Shown here piece by piece: positions 44,392 through 55,993 of a stretch of 64,000 nt of DNA. This DNA comes from Ligustrum vulgare (taxonomy: Eukaryota; Streptophyta; Magnoliopsida; Lamiales; Oleaceae). The stretch spans positions 11,112,133 to 11,176,132 of the forward strand of contig OY743187.1 of NCBI GenBank assembly GCA_963555705.1, given 5' to 3'. The position numbers were made by a program, and so were the translations under genes. A model generated the notes under the pieces. The model saw only the letters and a list, made by a program, of their open reading frames with translations, had not been told where the DNA came from and did no database searches. Within the stretch, counting starts at the first letter, position 1. Each line of letters begins with the position of its first letter.

Positions 44392-44667
44392 ACAAGTTCC
44401 CACACATATTGAATAAAATCTATGCATAAATTTTATTAATGTGTCACAATGAGATCTAAATTCATGATCTTTAGTATCCTAAAATATCATTACAATCAAA
44501 ACAAATACTTTCGATTTTCCATATAATCCACCAAGGTCATGGAAATGCAGTTCTGAAGCAAAATTTTACTTGCAAAATGATTACAATTTCCTACTTATAT
44601 TTATTTCACTCTTCTAAGCAAACATTTGACCTATCATAAAACATAGTACATATACACACACATATAC
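44392..44667. other. 3' flank of ARGOS-like gene 2
   Basis: Resumes anchor B after the LTR insertion (CAAGTTCCCACACATATTGA against CAAGTTTCACACATTTATTGA at 2219), then aligns with 27950-28111. Confidence 0.6.
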
Positions 44668-44940
44668 TCAGACAGAAGTAATAAGAGTGACATTAGGCAC
44701 TTGTGATGGAGAAAATGCCAAGAACATCAACATGGCCATCAGCAACACCGGGACAAGGAGGAGCAACGGTGGCGGCGGAGGAAAAGGTGGCAGAACTGGT
44801 GGCAACACCAGGAGCGACAGTGTTAAAATCAAAATAAGTACCCCTCTCAAAGTAACGTACCTGAACATCAAATTCTTCAATGGCCTATCACTTTTCACTT
44901 CTTGAGCCAAACTTTCTTCAATTCTGTACATCTTCATCAT
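44668..44940 (-). CDS. ARGOS: ARGOS/organ-size-related protein 2
   Basis: 90 residues, paralogue of 28112-28381 with about 90 percent identity. Two hydrophobic segments (about 32-46 and 59-77) flank the proline turn L-P-P-V-L-P-P-F-P-P-P-P-P. The N-terminus starts M-M-K-M-Y-R-I-E-E-S; either of the first two Met could be used, and gene 1 matches the second. Intronless, with TATATATAT at 44992-45000, 52-60 bp upstream. Predicted role as for gene 1: growth-promoting membrane protein. Differences from gene 1 are mostly conservative hydrophobic swaps (Phe/Val, Leu/Val, Ile/Met), suggesting both copies have stayed under constraint. The very young LTR element ends only 277 bp from its stop codon, so its LTR could affect this gene. 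Confidence 0.86.
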   Translation of the reverse strand: MMKMYRIEESLAQEVKSDRPLKNLMFRYVTLRGVLILILTLSLLVLPPVLPPFPPPPPLLLLVPVLLMAMLMFLAFSPSQVPNVTLITSV

Positions 44941-44991
44941 CTTCTATTACACTAAAAACAATGATCTTGATGTGTGTATATATGTATACAG

Positions 44992-45000
44992 TATATATAT
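44992..45000 (-). promoter_or_regulatory. TATA box of ARGOS-like gene 2
   Basis: TATATATAT in the position of the box of gene 1, preceded in transcription sense by aligned flanks. Confidence 0.5.
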
Positions 45001-45493
45001 GGAGGTGGGAATGGGTGGGGGTGCGGTGGGGGTTATTCAAAAAGACAAACAGCTGACAAAACAAAAATATAATATGTCAAAGTTTGGGATGGATTCGTGG
45101 TATCATGGGAATGTGTTTCTTTGGTAATGAGATGACCGAACACTTTATAGTTTTTTTTTTTTTTAGAACTCATTGCTTTTCATTCGGTTGAGCAGCCCCA
45201 CTTGGTTTTAAACTTTTAATATTTCTAATTTTTTTTTTTTTTTCATGGCAACTTGGATAATTTTTTTTTTAATTAATTAATTAATTTTTACTTAATTTGC
45301 GATTTTCTTTCAATTAAAATACATTTCCAGATTTTGGTATAATTATTTTACTCCCAGACAGCAACATGAATAGTTAGGCACCCCAAGAAAATTATACAAT
45401 CACCTAAAAAATGTACCTCACATTTGACACCCCTCTGACATGAGGTGTGGGCCTTTTACCGTCGACAATCCCAGACAGCAACGTAAATAGTAA
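45001..45493. other. Upstream region of ARGOS-like gene 2
   Basis: First 200 bp align with 28447-28650. AT-rich afterwards; no gene. Confidence 0.5.
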
Positions 45494-45746
45494 GAGCATC
45501 TCTAATGGTTTATTTGTATTTTGATCCATGTGACACTCAAGTACATAATTATCTCACCTATGTTGATAAAATAGATAGTGAATTTTAAAGTTTATTCTCA
45601 ATGCTATTTGTCTACAATTTTTTATGTATACATGTGTCTTCAAATTAGCAACATCTCAATTAATAAACTCACTTTAAATTTGAAATGAAAAATTCAGCCA
45701 ACAACCAAAAATGGAACAGAAAATCAAAATCAACCGTGAACTTAAA

Positions 45747-45815
<69 letters not shown>

Positions 45816-46237
45816 GTAATTATCAAGAACCATTCTTCAGCAATCATTTTAAAATTTATTCCAAATAAAAAGTTTGTCAAGCATCATCATGGTAAAATTT
45901 AAAGGTATTTTAATTTTATAATTCGTGTTTATAATCTTCTTATAGAAATCATTATTTTTTGTATGAATGAGAAGAAAAAAATCTGGAAGTAAGTAATTGC
46001 GGCAAGAAAAATGCCAATTTCCTTAGATTAAATATATAAAAAAAATTAATATTTATCTAGTCACATTGTCTAGTAAGTTATCTAGATCTAGATATAGTAT
46101 AAGGTAATGTCCCTGTCATGTCACGCCACATAAGCTTACAAACTAATCATTGGAGATTGAATTTTCATATCATTATTATTTATTTTTTCTATGTGGCAAT
46201 CTATTTTTTCCCAATTAATAGACCATTAGAGATGTGT
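45494..46237. mobile_element. MITE with GCATCTCTAATGGT ends and a CT/TA microsatellite
   Basis: Left AGAGCATCTCTAATGGT and right ACCATTAGAGATGTGT are inverted complements. Inside, 45754-45796 is (CT)n followed by (TA)n to 45814. Target duplication not resolved. Confidence 0.55.
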
Positions 46238-46643
46238 CAAATGTGAAGTACATTTTTGAGGTGATTGTATCATTTTTCTCAAGAAATTGACCTCCATTTT
46301 GGAGGGGGAGGGTCAAACTTATTTTTCAATCACAAATTTAATCAAATTTCTTTTAAAATTACTAAAAAAATTGATTTTTAACTGTTTGGTAACACTGTGC
46401 GATTTATAAACTTGTTTATTTATTATTTTGAGATAAAAATTAGTGGTTGAAAATTGAAGAGAGAAAATATATGTGATTAAAAAATGATTTAAAAAATTGT
46501 ATAATTTATAAACTGATTTATAAATCGATTTAATAATTTGTTTAGCAAACACTTGCTAAATAAAACAGAGACCAGCTTGTAAGAAATTGCCATGTAACTA
46601 ACTATGGCAATTGTTAGGTACTAGCCGTCGGATGTAAAAATAA

Positions 46644-46869
46644 GGGTGCGTTTGAAAAGAGATGAAAAAGGAAAATGTTTTCATGTTCAATCTAAATTTT
46701 CTCACCTTACCCCTAGAGAAAATACTTGATGAAAAATTGGGCAAAACTTGCTTTGAAATATTGTACTTAAATTTTCTTTTACGAAAAATTCTGAAACCAA
46801 ATACAAAAGTTAAAAAATAATATTTGATTTGACATTTTCATGAAAAAATATTTGCTAACAAACGCACCC
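46644..46869. mobile_element. Tourist-like (PIF/Harbinger) MITE
   Basis: Ends GGGTGCGTTTG and CAAACGCACCC, flanked by TAA (46641-46643 and 46870-46872), the 3-bp target duplication of this group. 226 bp, noncoding. Confidence 0.75.
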
Positions 46870-46954
46870 TAAATATCAAGGTACGTTAATTCATTGTCAA
46901 TGGCACATACAATGCCATGAATAGTTATTATTAAAGAGAATAGAATAACATTTA

Positions 46955-47486
46955 GGGTCCGTTTGATAGCGAGAGTGAAATTTGGGTGGAAAGAAAATGA
47001 ATTCCAGGGAATTGAATTCTAGGTAACTGAATTACTGGGAATTAGAAGTTTAATGTGTTTGATTGGTTTAATCTTCTAGGTAGAAAAAGTAGGGAGTTTT
47101 CCAACTTTTGTTGTTTGATTGACATTATTTTCCATGGAAAATAAAGTAATTTTTTGCTATTTTAATCAAAAAAAATTTTTTTTTTACTTTTTAAATATAT
47201 TTGTACTTGATGATGATAATGTTATTTTTTGAAAAGAAAATAAGTCAATTAACAACAACAAAATTGATTAAACGTGTCCAAAATCATTTTCCATCTATCA
47301 TGGAAAATATTTTTCCACCAAAATCCAAAGAAAATCTTTTCCACCAAATCAAGGAAAATGGAAGAAAAGTGGGGTTCGCGGAAAAAAGTTTTACATGAAA
47401 AATTTTGTTAAACAAACAAACAAAAAGTGGGAATTGGAAAACATATTCCATTTTCCATGGAAAATTTTGTGTAATCAAACAGGGCC
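46955..47486. mobile_element. Tourist-like MITE of the GTTTGAT family
   Basis: Ends GGGTCCGTTTGAT and ATCAAACAGGGCC, flanked by TTA (46952-46954 and 47487-47489). Its interior (GTTTGATTGACATTATTTT, TATTTGTACTTGATGATGAT) is shared with 55027-55993. Confidence 0.75.
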
Positions 47487-48127
47487 TTAATTCACTTTCT
47501 TTTCTTTACAGACTGTTCGGCGACGGTTGGATGGTTGGTTGTTTTTTTTTAAAATAAAATGTAAGGTTAAAAATTGAAGAAAGAAAATTTGTGTAATTAA
47601 ATAGTTATTTGAAAAATTGTGTAAAAAAAATATGATTTATAATTCGGTTTTTTCACTGTTTCCGGACACGATGTTAATTATTAACGTATATTGCATGTAA
47701 TATTTTATGTATTATTATTATGATGGGTTTTTCTTTTCTTTAACAATATATATATATTTTCTAAACGAAAGTAAGAATATGATCTTGACAAGTTATTTTA
47801 ATTTCAAAGTTTTATTGTCATTCAGTATACAAGAAGAGTAAATTCGATTTAGTCTCTATTCTTTAACGCAATTCTTACAATTTATATATCAATTTATAAT
47901 CAATATAATTTTTCAAACAACTTCTATACAACTTTTATCTTTCCACTTTTTAACCACTTTTTATAATAATTTAATTTACAGATAATATTTGATTCTCTTT
48001 ATAATTTGAGAAAATATATTTTAGAATAGTGATCTTTTTAAGAATGTATGCTTAAAAATTAATAAAAAAATATATTGAAGAATATATATGTAATTGAAAA
48101 TAGGGAAGCATGACCATTAATTGAACA
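47487..48127. other. AT-rich intergenic DNA
   Basis: No gene and no clear element. Confidence 0.5.
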
Positions 48128-48295
48128 ATCACATTTACGTAGAATGACGGCAGGTGATGGGTGGCCCAAGACGCAGCGGCAAGGAACGTGGACGTGGCGC
48201 CTTTGGTTTTTGACTTCTTGGTTTTGACCAATCACGTCTGTACAGTTTATGTCCAAAAGAGAAACATTGTTACCACGTGATTTTCATTCTCCTCA
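48128..48295. promoter_or_regulatory. Conserved upstream block with G-box, copy 2
   Basis: Aligns with 29424-29600 (AGAATGACGGC, GGTGGCCCA, TTACCACGTGATTTTCATTC). G-box core CACGTG at 48274-48279. Displaced 3.2 kb from ARGOS-like gene 2 by the MITEs in between, so its link to that gene is uncertain. Confidence 0.5.
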
Positions 48296-48430
48296 GAGCC
48301 TGATTGGTATAAGTAATTTTTGGAAAAATTTATAAAGTGTTAGACAAAATTAATATTTATAAATATTATAATTTTCAATATCATTTTTTAATTATACATA
48401 TTTTTCGAAATCACTTTTTAATAATGTATT

Positions 48431-49629
48431 TTAGGGTAATTGGCGCAAAACATCCTTACCTTTGAACTCTCTTGCGAAAATCATCCATACCTTTGTTATT
48501 TCAGCAATTTAGTCACTAGACCTTCATCTTTTTTTTTGAAAAAGACGTCCATACCGTCAAAAAATCTGTTAGTTGACTAAGATATCATCCATTGACCATT
48601 ATAATGAAAGGTAAAAAAATCTTTTTATGTTGTTTAATTTAAAATTATATAATAAAAACAAAAAATAAAGACTTAATTTCACTAATGGTCATCAAAGTTG
48701 CAACAGCATTTGAAAACAGTCAGTGAAGTTTTAATTTTTACCCTAAAAAAGTTTGCAAGGATGCTCCCATCTTCCTCCTCATTTCGCCACCGCGACCACC
48801 TTTCCCAGCCTTTTCAGACCGCCGCCACCGCCACGTCGGAGTTCTGTTGAAAAAATGCCCAAAATACCAGTAGCAACTCCTCACCCTTGCAAACCCAATG
48901 GTGCAGACCGTTTCACAATCGGAGCTCTACCTTGGTCGGAATCGCTATTTGAAAGTCCAGCTTTCACACCATATTTCCGGTCAGATCTTCCTTTATCGTC
49001 GCTAGAATCTTACCACACTATGGTCGAGTCTTCTCCTCATTGTCGCGGTCCAGATAGTGGTGGTCTTGCTCCAATTGGTTAGCCAGAAATGAAGTTTGAA
49101 AAAAATGTTTGAAGCTTCTCCTTTCTTCTTTCTGATTCGTTCCTGTTTTCTCTCTCTCTTTTCGGTCGACTTCATTCCTCGTCTGGCTCTGATTTTGGAC
49201 GGTCTTGAGTCACTTCCTCACTACACTAGTTCGCACGGTGGTCCGACAAAGCTGGGAAAGGTAGTGGCGGTGGATGGAAAGGAGGAGGAAGATTGGAGCG
49301 TCCCTGTAAATGTTTTGGGGCCAAAATTAAAACTTCGCTGATTGTTTTCAAATACTGTTGCAACTTTGGTGACCATTAGTAAAATGAAGCCTTTAATTTT
49401 TGGTTTTGTTATATAACTTTAAATTAAACAATATAAAAAGATTTGTTTACCCTTCATTATAGTGGTCAATGGATGATTTCTTAGTCAATTAACATATTTT
49501 TTGACGGTAGAGATGTCATTTTCAAAAAAAAAAAGTGAAGGTGGGGACGAAATTGCCAAAAAAACAAATGTAGGGATGATTGTCACAAGAGAGTTCAAAA
49601 GTAGGGATGTTTTGCGCCAATTTTACCTG
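48431..49629. mobile_element. DNA transposon with terminal inverted repeats of about 310 bp (MULE-like)
   Basis: Outer ends GGTAATTGGCGCAAAACATC and GATGTTTTGCGCCAATTTTACC begin inverted arms that stay alignable for roughly 310 bp (48431-48745 and 49315-49629). The 570-bp centre is GC-richer and opens two short frames (48753-49082 and 49096-49341) with P/S-rich content and no recognisable domain. Long arms suit a Mutator-like non-autonomous element, but I could not find a clean 9-bp target duplication. The centre might be a captured host fragment. Confidence 0.6.
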
Positions 49630-50416
49630 AAAAATACAAATAATAAAAAATATCAGCAGCTATTAAGCTGTCGAACAGTGACTTAGGAAATTTTAAATTT
49701 TTGTGAGAATGTGTGATTGAAAAGTGATTAAAGAATGATGGATCATATAGAAATGTGTGATTGAAATTGAATTGGTGGAAAAATGAAAAATTTTGTATAG
49801 AAGCAAACAAGCTCTTATTAGCATTCATTCTCTCACAGGCTCTGTTCGGTAAAATTTATAATTTCAAATTATAATGGATAAAATTTTTCAAACTACTTTT
49901 TAATCACATACATTTTCTCTCTAATTTTTAACCACACATCTTACCTAAAAAAATTCAAATAATACACATTATAAATAAAATTCCATTTATTTCAACCACC
50001 AAGCGTAGCCGTAGCCTTAGTCCCCCTCGTTCACAACCTTTCATATATATACATATATATTATCAATTTTCATTCAAATTTACTAAAAATCTAATTTTAA
50101 TCTCTATCAAATAGAGGCTTAACTTCTCTTCGTTTACCTATTTAGCAGCGACTCAAAATTATTTATAAATAAAGAATGTTTCTTTTTTTAAATAAAATGT
50201 GTGTTTGAAAAGTGATTTCAAAATATGTGTATGAATAAAAATGGACTTGAAGGAATATGATTTTTATAAACATGTTTATAAACAAGTTATCAAATACTTT
50301 ACAATTTATACAGCGCTTTTGCAGTCAAAAAAGGAAACCCAAAATTATTCATTCACGAACATTTGTATCATGAGTAAATTCTAAACCTTTATATGTTGAT
50401 TACTTTTTCTATTTTA
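49630..50416. other. AT-rich intergenic DNA with MITE-like fragments
   Basis: Part 49840-50000 (GGCTCTGTTCGGTAAAATTT, TTTTTAACCACACATCTTACC) resembles 51172-51356. No gene. Confidence 0.4.
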
Positions 50417-50760
50417 AATCAGTGTTTAGAAAATCGAAAATCAGTTCGAATCGAAAAAGAAAACGGATCAAAGGTCAGAAGATCGATCCAGGTCGAACCA
50501 ATTTCAATTAAAATATCAAAAATTATTCCAAAAATCACAAAACTTTCTAAAAAAAAAAAAAGTTATTTTACAAATAAACTAATATTTACTCATTTTGAAA
50601 ATAAAATTATACACAAAAGTAACTTAAAATAACAATAAAAAAACCCTGAAAATTGGGTTTTCCAACTGATTTTTTAGGCTAATTGGACCAATTTTTCGAT
50701 CGGTTTCCGATTTTCCCAGTCGAATCAGCCGCTCCATTCCGATTTTCTAAACAATGTTTT
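50417..50760. mobile_element. MITE with TGTTTAGAAAATCG ends
   Basis: Left AGTGTTTAGAAAATCGAAA and right CCGATTTTCTAAACAATG are inverted complements. The small frame 50393-50632 lies across it and is not a gene. Confidence 0.55.
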
Positions 50761-51171
50761 AAACAATATAAAATTTCACTTTGAATATACTACCTTGAAA
50801 GATTGTGAGTTGATTGAGAACACCAATTTTAGAATTAGAATACTTATATTTCTTAAGCTCTAAAGTCTAATTATTATTGTTTGCACAGATCGATTTTTGA
50901 GGTAATGTCATCATGGAGGTTTAAAAGAGGTTAGATATACTTAGATAAAATAGACTTTGCAATTTTCCTCTTGTAAAACTTCTTTTCCTAATAGAGAACT
51001 ACTGTATTAATCTTAGTTTTGAAGCTTGACAGTAATCAACGATGTTAAAAACCTTAGAAAAATAAGCTAACCATCTCGCTAATTATTTATTTTTGAGTTT
51101 ATTGTTGAATATCTAGAGAAGTCAGATTTATACGGAGTTAATTAAATCAAATCATTCGAAATCTCAATTTA

Positions 51172-51356
51172 GGGTGTGTTCAGCTAATGAATTAAAATGG
51201 CAATGACTGTCCAAATTAATTTATACAATTTCTTAAACCACATTTTAACAACACACATTTTCTTTCTCCAATTTTTAACCACATATCTTACCTAGAAAAC
51301 TCAAATAAATCAACATTATAATTTCAATTCTCCTGAAATTGCAGCCGAACATACAC
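51172..51356. mobile_element. Short MITE with GTGTGTTCAGC ends
   Basis: Left GGGTGTGTTCAGCTAATGAA, right GCAGCCGAACATACAC inverted; interior TTTTTAACCACATATCTTACC recurs near 49920. Confidence 0.5.
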
Positions 51357-51570
51357 TCGTTTGTTTCTCTCTTGTATACTCCATTCAAGCCTCTATCGAG
51401 TTGTGACCAATGTTTTACGAAAGTTTGTCGACCTATTGAAGGTAGTCTAATTCACTGAAAACGATTCCTAATTCACATAACATTGTAATCACAAATCGAA
51501 CCTCATTAATTGATGTATTAATCTTTTCGTCTAATTTTTAAATATAGTTACAATATGAAACTCCCTAATA

Positions 51571-51705
51571 CACTAAATTGAACTCAAACACGTAAAGTGG
51601 TAAAATTCCACTCAAATTCTATGCAAAATCTAGTCTGGATTCAATGCATGGACATAAAAATTTAAGTGTCCATGCCCGACACCATACATCTAGAAACTAA
51701 TATCT
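51571..51705. repeat. Unit repeat E, copy 2
   Basis: Aligns with 29858-29990 (CACTAAATTGAACTCAAA, TGGATTCAATGCATGGACA, AAGTGTCCATGCC). Confidence 0.65.
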
Positions 51706-51985
51706 TTTTTGTCAAAAATATAATAAATTTGTACACAAAACTATTTTAAACCCAATATTTAAAAGATTTAAAATTCATGCATGGACCATAATCGATTTAA
51801 AGTTCGGTAGAGGAACAGAATGTGATTGGTTGATAATTAACATAAAATGTTATCACACTAAAAGAATGGGTTAAGCTGCATGAGATTAAAGAAGTTCTCT
51901 CACATTAGCGACGTGATTCAAGTAAAATACTTACTATCTATGATCAACTTGTATAAAGTACTACACTGTTATAGCATGCTCGGTT
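51706..51985. other. Intergenic DNA of tandem unit 2 (anchor F)
   Basis: 51880-51930 aligns with 31420-31480. No gene. Confidence 0.5.
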
Positions 51986-51993
51986 TTGGGCAG

Positions 51994-53084
51994 AGGTAGG
52001 ACCGGCTTTGTATTTTTGGGTGTCCTATACGAATTTTAAAAGAATACCCCTATTTTTTAATTATAAAACATGCGTATAGAAAAATAAAGTTATTTGTATT
52101 ATTTTATATATATATATAAACTGTCACATAACCAAAAAAAAAAAAAAAAAATCTCTAATTTTCTAATATTTTTTTTCGTGTCTTAAAGAAAATGTACATA
52201 AACATTGAAAACAAAACATCTAATTAAACATCTTATCTTTAGGACCATTTTCTAGTGAAAGATTTCTTAAATGATCATTTACCACCAACGGATCTCTTAT
52301 AGAACTATAGAAGCATCATTCATCAAACACTTACAGAATCGCTGACTCGTTGAGGCTTTAAAATTTCAATATACCGAAGAAATCAAAGAAAACTCAAATA
52401 GGATCATGCAAGTAACAAATTCAACCACTTGAAGAACTAAGCAAAAATCAAGCAATTCAGTAACATAATTTCAAGAAAAAATAGTGTACCAAAATGAATG
52501 AATATTTAATTGATTATCAGAATAGAATCATAAATGATATATGCTTGTTTCCCAACAATAAAAAAGAAAAGATACTTTATAAGTTATAAATATAATATTC
52601 TTTCATTCAATTTCAAAAGATGGGTTGCTCAACTTCCAAATCATTTTTATAAAAATTCAAGAAAGATATTTTAAACAATTATACTTGTTATGAACTATCT
52701 AAAGCAATAAAAAAACCAATTTTATAAAATTTCAAGAGACATTAAACAAGTGAATTGGAAAAATTACCGAGAAATTGGAAGAAATTAGAAAGTATTAAAA
52801 AGTTGATTTCAATGATTTGTGTGTCGATATTTGTTGAAGAGGAGAATGATGAAGTAGCGAAAATTTTGAACATTTTAAGAGTGAAGACTAAAATTAAACC
52901 TAGGGTAAAGTTTTGGCTATTTGAAAAATTGTTCAATGGGCCATTGACACATGTTTGAATGTTTAAAAGATTTTTAAAAATAGTTAAAATAAAAATAATA
53001 TAAACTACTATATTTTTAATTTTTGGTGTCCAAAAATCATGGTGTCATGTTCATCACACATCTTGCACGACCTGAAGGCCGCCC
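51994..53084. mobile_element. hAT-like non-autonomous element
   Basis: Bracketed by the direct repeat TTGGGCAGAGG (51986-51996 and 53085-53095), of which 8 bp would be the target duplication. Ends AGGTAGGACCGGC and GGCCGCCC are weakly inverted. Shares a GGTGTCC/GGACACC-type subterminal theme with 56540-58028. The frames at 52742-52958 are AT-rich and not convincing. Confidence 0.5.
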
Positions 53085-53289
53085 TTGGGCAGAGGAGAGG
53101 GAGGCCCACACTTCAAGCTCAACATTAGAAGGGTCCTCAAAAAAATTGTACGGGAAGAATGCAAAACTAAGATATCTAATATACACATTTTCAAACTTAT
53201 AAGAAACTTAAGATTTTAATTCAAAAATAAAATCACAATTAATTATTAATTAATTATTTAATTAATTAAATATATTTTAATAGGTTAAT

Positions 53290-53880
53290 GTCATAATAAT
53301 ATACAATAAATGGTGAGAGTCACAAGTCACAAGTTTTATAAGTCACAAATTATAAAATTAATCGGTCACGACTTATTTATTTCTTGGTCATAATTCACAA
53401 ATTTATAGGTCACAACTTCTTTATTGATTACAAATTATGAAAATAAACGGTCAAAACTTATTTTTCAATCGATGACAATATACAAATTTCTTAGATCACA
53501 ATTTATTTTTTGGTCACAAACCTCGAATTTTATAAGTCGTGACTTATATCTCGGTTGACACAAATCTTGAATTTTGTGGGTCACAATTTATTTAATGGTG
53601 ACAAGTTTCAAAATAATTGATCACAACTTATAAATTGTGATTTAATTTAGTCACAAGCTCAAATTTGTTTAGGTCATCACAAAGAATTATGGGTCACAAT
53701 CAATTTTATTCCAAATCGCACACCCACCAACCACCATCACCACTCCCTAACCCCGCACCACAGTAAGAAACCCATGACCACCACCGCCACGCCTCACCAT
53801 CACCCCGCTGCCCTGCGCTGAAAACACCAACACATAGTCGGGACTACTAACACACTAATCGCCAACACACTCGCAAACAT
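53290..53880. repeat. GTGACC-rich repeat element, copy 2 (inverted)
   Basis: GGTCACAA/AAGTCACAA recurs every 20-40 bp, then a C-rich part (CACCACCATCACC-like, 53715-53870). This is the reverse complement layout of 26317-27060. Confidence 0.5.
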
Positions 53881-53883
53881 TCA

Positions 53884-54374
53884 ACTATGTCGCGCGGGCT
53901 CGCTGTCTTGAGGAGATATGGACTGTTAGATATTTTTCATCATGTTGCATGTTCAAATTTTGTTTTGCGAATATTTTTCCGCCCCAACAAGTGTTTGTCG
54001 CTACGCAACTAAGATAGACCTGTCCGGTCAGGTCTTGGGGACAGCGCCCTCGAAAGAGAATTTTTATTTTCGGAAGTCTTTGAATATGTATGTTGCTGTT
54101 ATCAAACCAAAGCATGTGTTCATTTTAGAAGTTTCTTCCAACAGATGTGTTCATTCATTTCAAGGGACACAGCTATTCGAATAATTGCCTCTATCTCTAT
54201 ATATTCTGGGTGAATTCTCATTTGCAAAACACGTTCAAAGCAAAATTCATTATTTCTATTCTTCTCTTTCTTTTAGCATCATTAGTTTCTTTATAGAGTG
54301 TCTTCTTGATTTGATCAAATAGTCATAGTTTGAATCAAACACTCTATTGTATCCTGAGAGAAATTTTCTATCAT
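53884..54374. other. Unidentified repeat-like stretch, possible LTR remnant
   Basis: Text such as CTATATATTCTGGGTGAATT and ATTGTATCCTGAGAGAAATT resembles leader/R-U5 parts of Ty1-copia LTRs. No matching second LTR, primer site or coding part is present. Low certainty. Confidence 0.25.
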
Positions 54375-54382
54375 ACCCCAGT

Positions 54383-54843
54383 TAGGGGTGGGCGTGGGTT
54401 GGGTTGGGTCGTTTTTTGCTCAACCCGAACCCAACCCACTATGGTTGGGTTAATAAGAAATCAACCCAACCCAATCAAGTTTTGGTCGGGTTGGGTGGTT
54501 TGAGCTTTGGTCCAATTAACTTAAAATCTTAGAAAATTAAAAAATTATGCCTATAAATCAACTATTAACTCAAATAAATTATGTACAATATAATAAATTG
54601 AATACTTGCTAATAAAACTAAAATATGTTCAAATCATATTTGAGTTTTATCCAAATTAAAAATAAGCTTAAGATTCTTGAAATTTAAATGGTCTTATATT
54701 TTTAAAATTTTGATTGGATTTGGTCGGGTCGGGTCGGGTTAGGTTTTTAGAATCCAATCTAACCCAATTTTCATCAAAACCCAATTCAAATCGATCGAAT
54801 TGGTTTGGATTGAGCGATTTTGGAGGGTTACTGTCCACACCTA
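54383..54843. mobile_element. hAT MITE with 8-bp target duplication
   Basis: Flanked by ACCCCAGT on both sides (54375-54382 and 54844-54851). Ends TAGGGGTGGGCG and GTCCACACCTA are inverted complements. Interior GGGTTGGGTT and AACCCAACCC runs match the older copy at 18774-19328. Confidence 0.82.
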
Positions 54844-55026
54844 ACCCCAGTCATGACTTTGTTGGTAACGAATTTTGTATTTTGGATTTCATTAGTTTTT
54901 TTTCAAATTTTCCTCCATATTTCACAATACAGATGACTGCGCCACGATGGCCGGTGCTCACGTGGTAGAGAGATTAGATTAGAGAGAGAGAGAGGGGTAC
55001 AGAGAGTGGAAAGTGAAATTGAATTA

Positions 55027-55552
55027 GTGTGCGTTTGATTGTCAAGATGGAAAATGAGTTGGAAGAAAATATTTTTTAATGAAAAATTTTGTTTGAAAAT
55101 TATTTTCGCGAAAAATGTCAATTGAAATATTTGATTTGCTTAATTTTTTAGGTGAAAAAAGTGGAACATTTTTCAAGTTTTGGTGTTTGATTGATATTAT
55201 TTTTTATGACAAATAAAGTAAAATTTAACTATTTTAATCAATTTTTTTTTTTACTTTTTTAACATATTTGTACTTGATAATAATAATAAAGTTATTTTTT
55301 TGAAAAAAAAAATTAATTAACAATACTAAAATTGATCAAACGTGATAAAAAATTAACTTTACCAACCAAGAAAATATTTTCTCTCACAAAAGTGAGAAAA
55401 CATTTTTCACCAAATCCAAGCAAATGAGGCGCGTGGATGGGTGATTGGAAGATATTTGTCATTCCAAATTTGTCCTATCAAACAAGAGAAAAAGGAAAAA
55501 GATGGAAAATATTTGAATTTTTCGTGGCAAATTTATGATAATCAAACGTACC
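55027..55552. mobile_element. Tourist-like MITE of the GTTTGAT family, first of a tandem pair
   Basis: Starts GTGTGCGTTTGATTGTCA after TTA (55024-55026) and ends ATAATCAAACGTACC before TTA (55553-55555). Related to 46955-47486. Confidence 0.65.
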
Positions 55553-55555
55553 TTA

Positions 55556-55993
55556 GTGTTTGGAAAATGTCAATTGAAGTATTTGATTTGCTTAATTTTT
55601 TAGGTGGAAAAAGTGGAACATTTTTCAAGTTTTGGTGTTTGATTGACATTATTTTTCATGACAAATAACGTAAAATTTAACTATTTTAATCAAATTTTTT
55701 TAACATATTTGTACTTGATAATAATAATAAGGTTATTTTTTTGAAAAAAATAAATGAATTAACAACACTAAAATTGATCAAACGTGTTAAAAAATTAATT
55801 TTACCAACCAAAAAAATATTTTCTCTCACAAAGTGAGAAAACATTTTTCACCAAATCCAAGCAAATGAGGCGCGCGGGTGGGTGATTGGAAGATATTTGT
55901 CATTCCAAATTTGTCCTATCAAACAAGAGAAAAAGGAAAAAGATGGAAAATATTTGAATTTTTCATGGCAAATTTATGTCAATCAAACGTACC
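55556..55993. repeat. Tandem duplicate of most of the preceding MITE
   Basis: About 440 bp repeat 55108-55552 with over 90 percent identity (for example ATGTCAATTGAA and the end CAATCAAACGTACC), again followed by TTA. The left terminal part is missing, so this is local tandem duplication and not a second insertion. Confidence 0.7.

Noticed and set aside
48753..49341. Two short frames in the long-TIR element as genes
   Set aside because: No conserved domain and P/S-rich content; listed only as the element centre.
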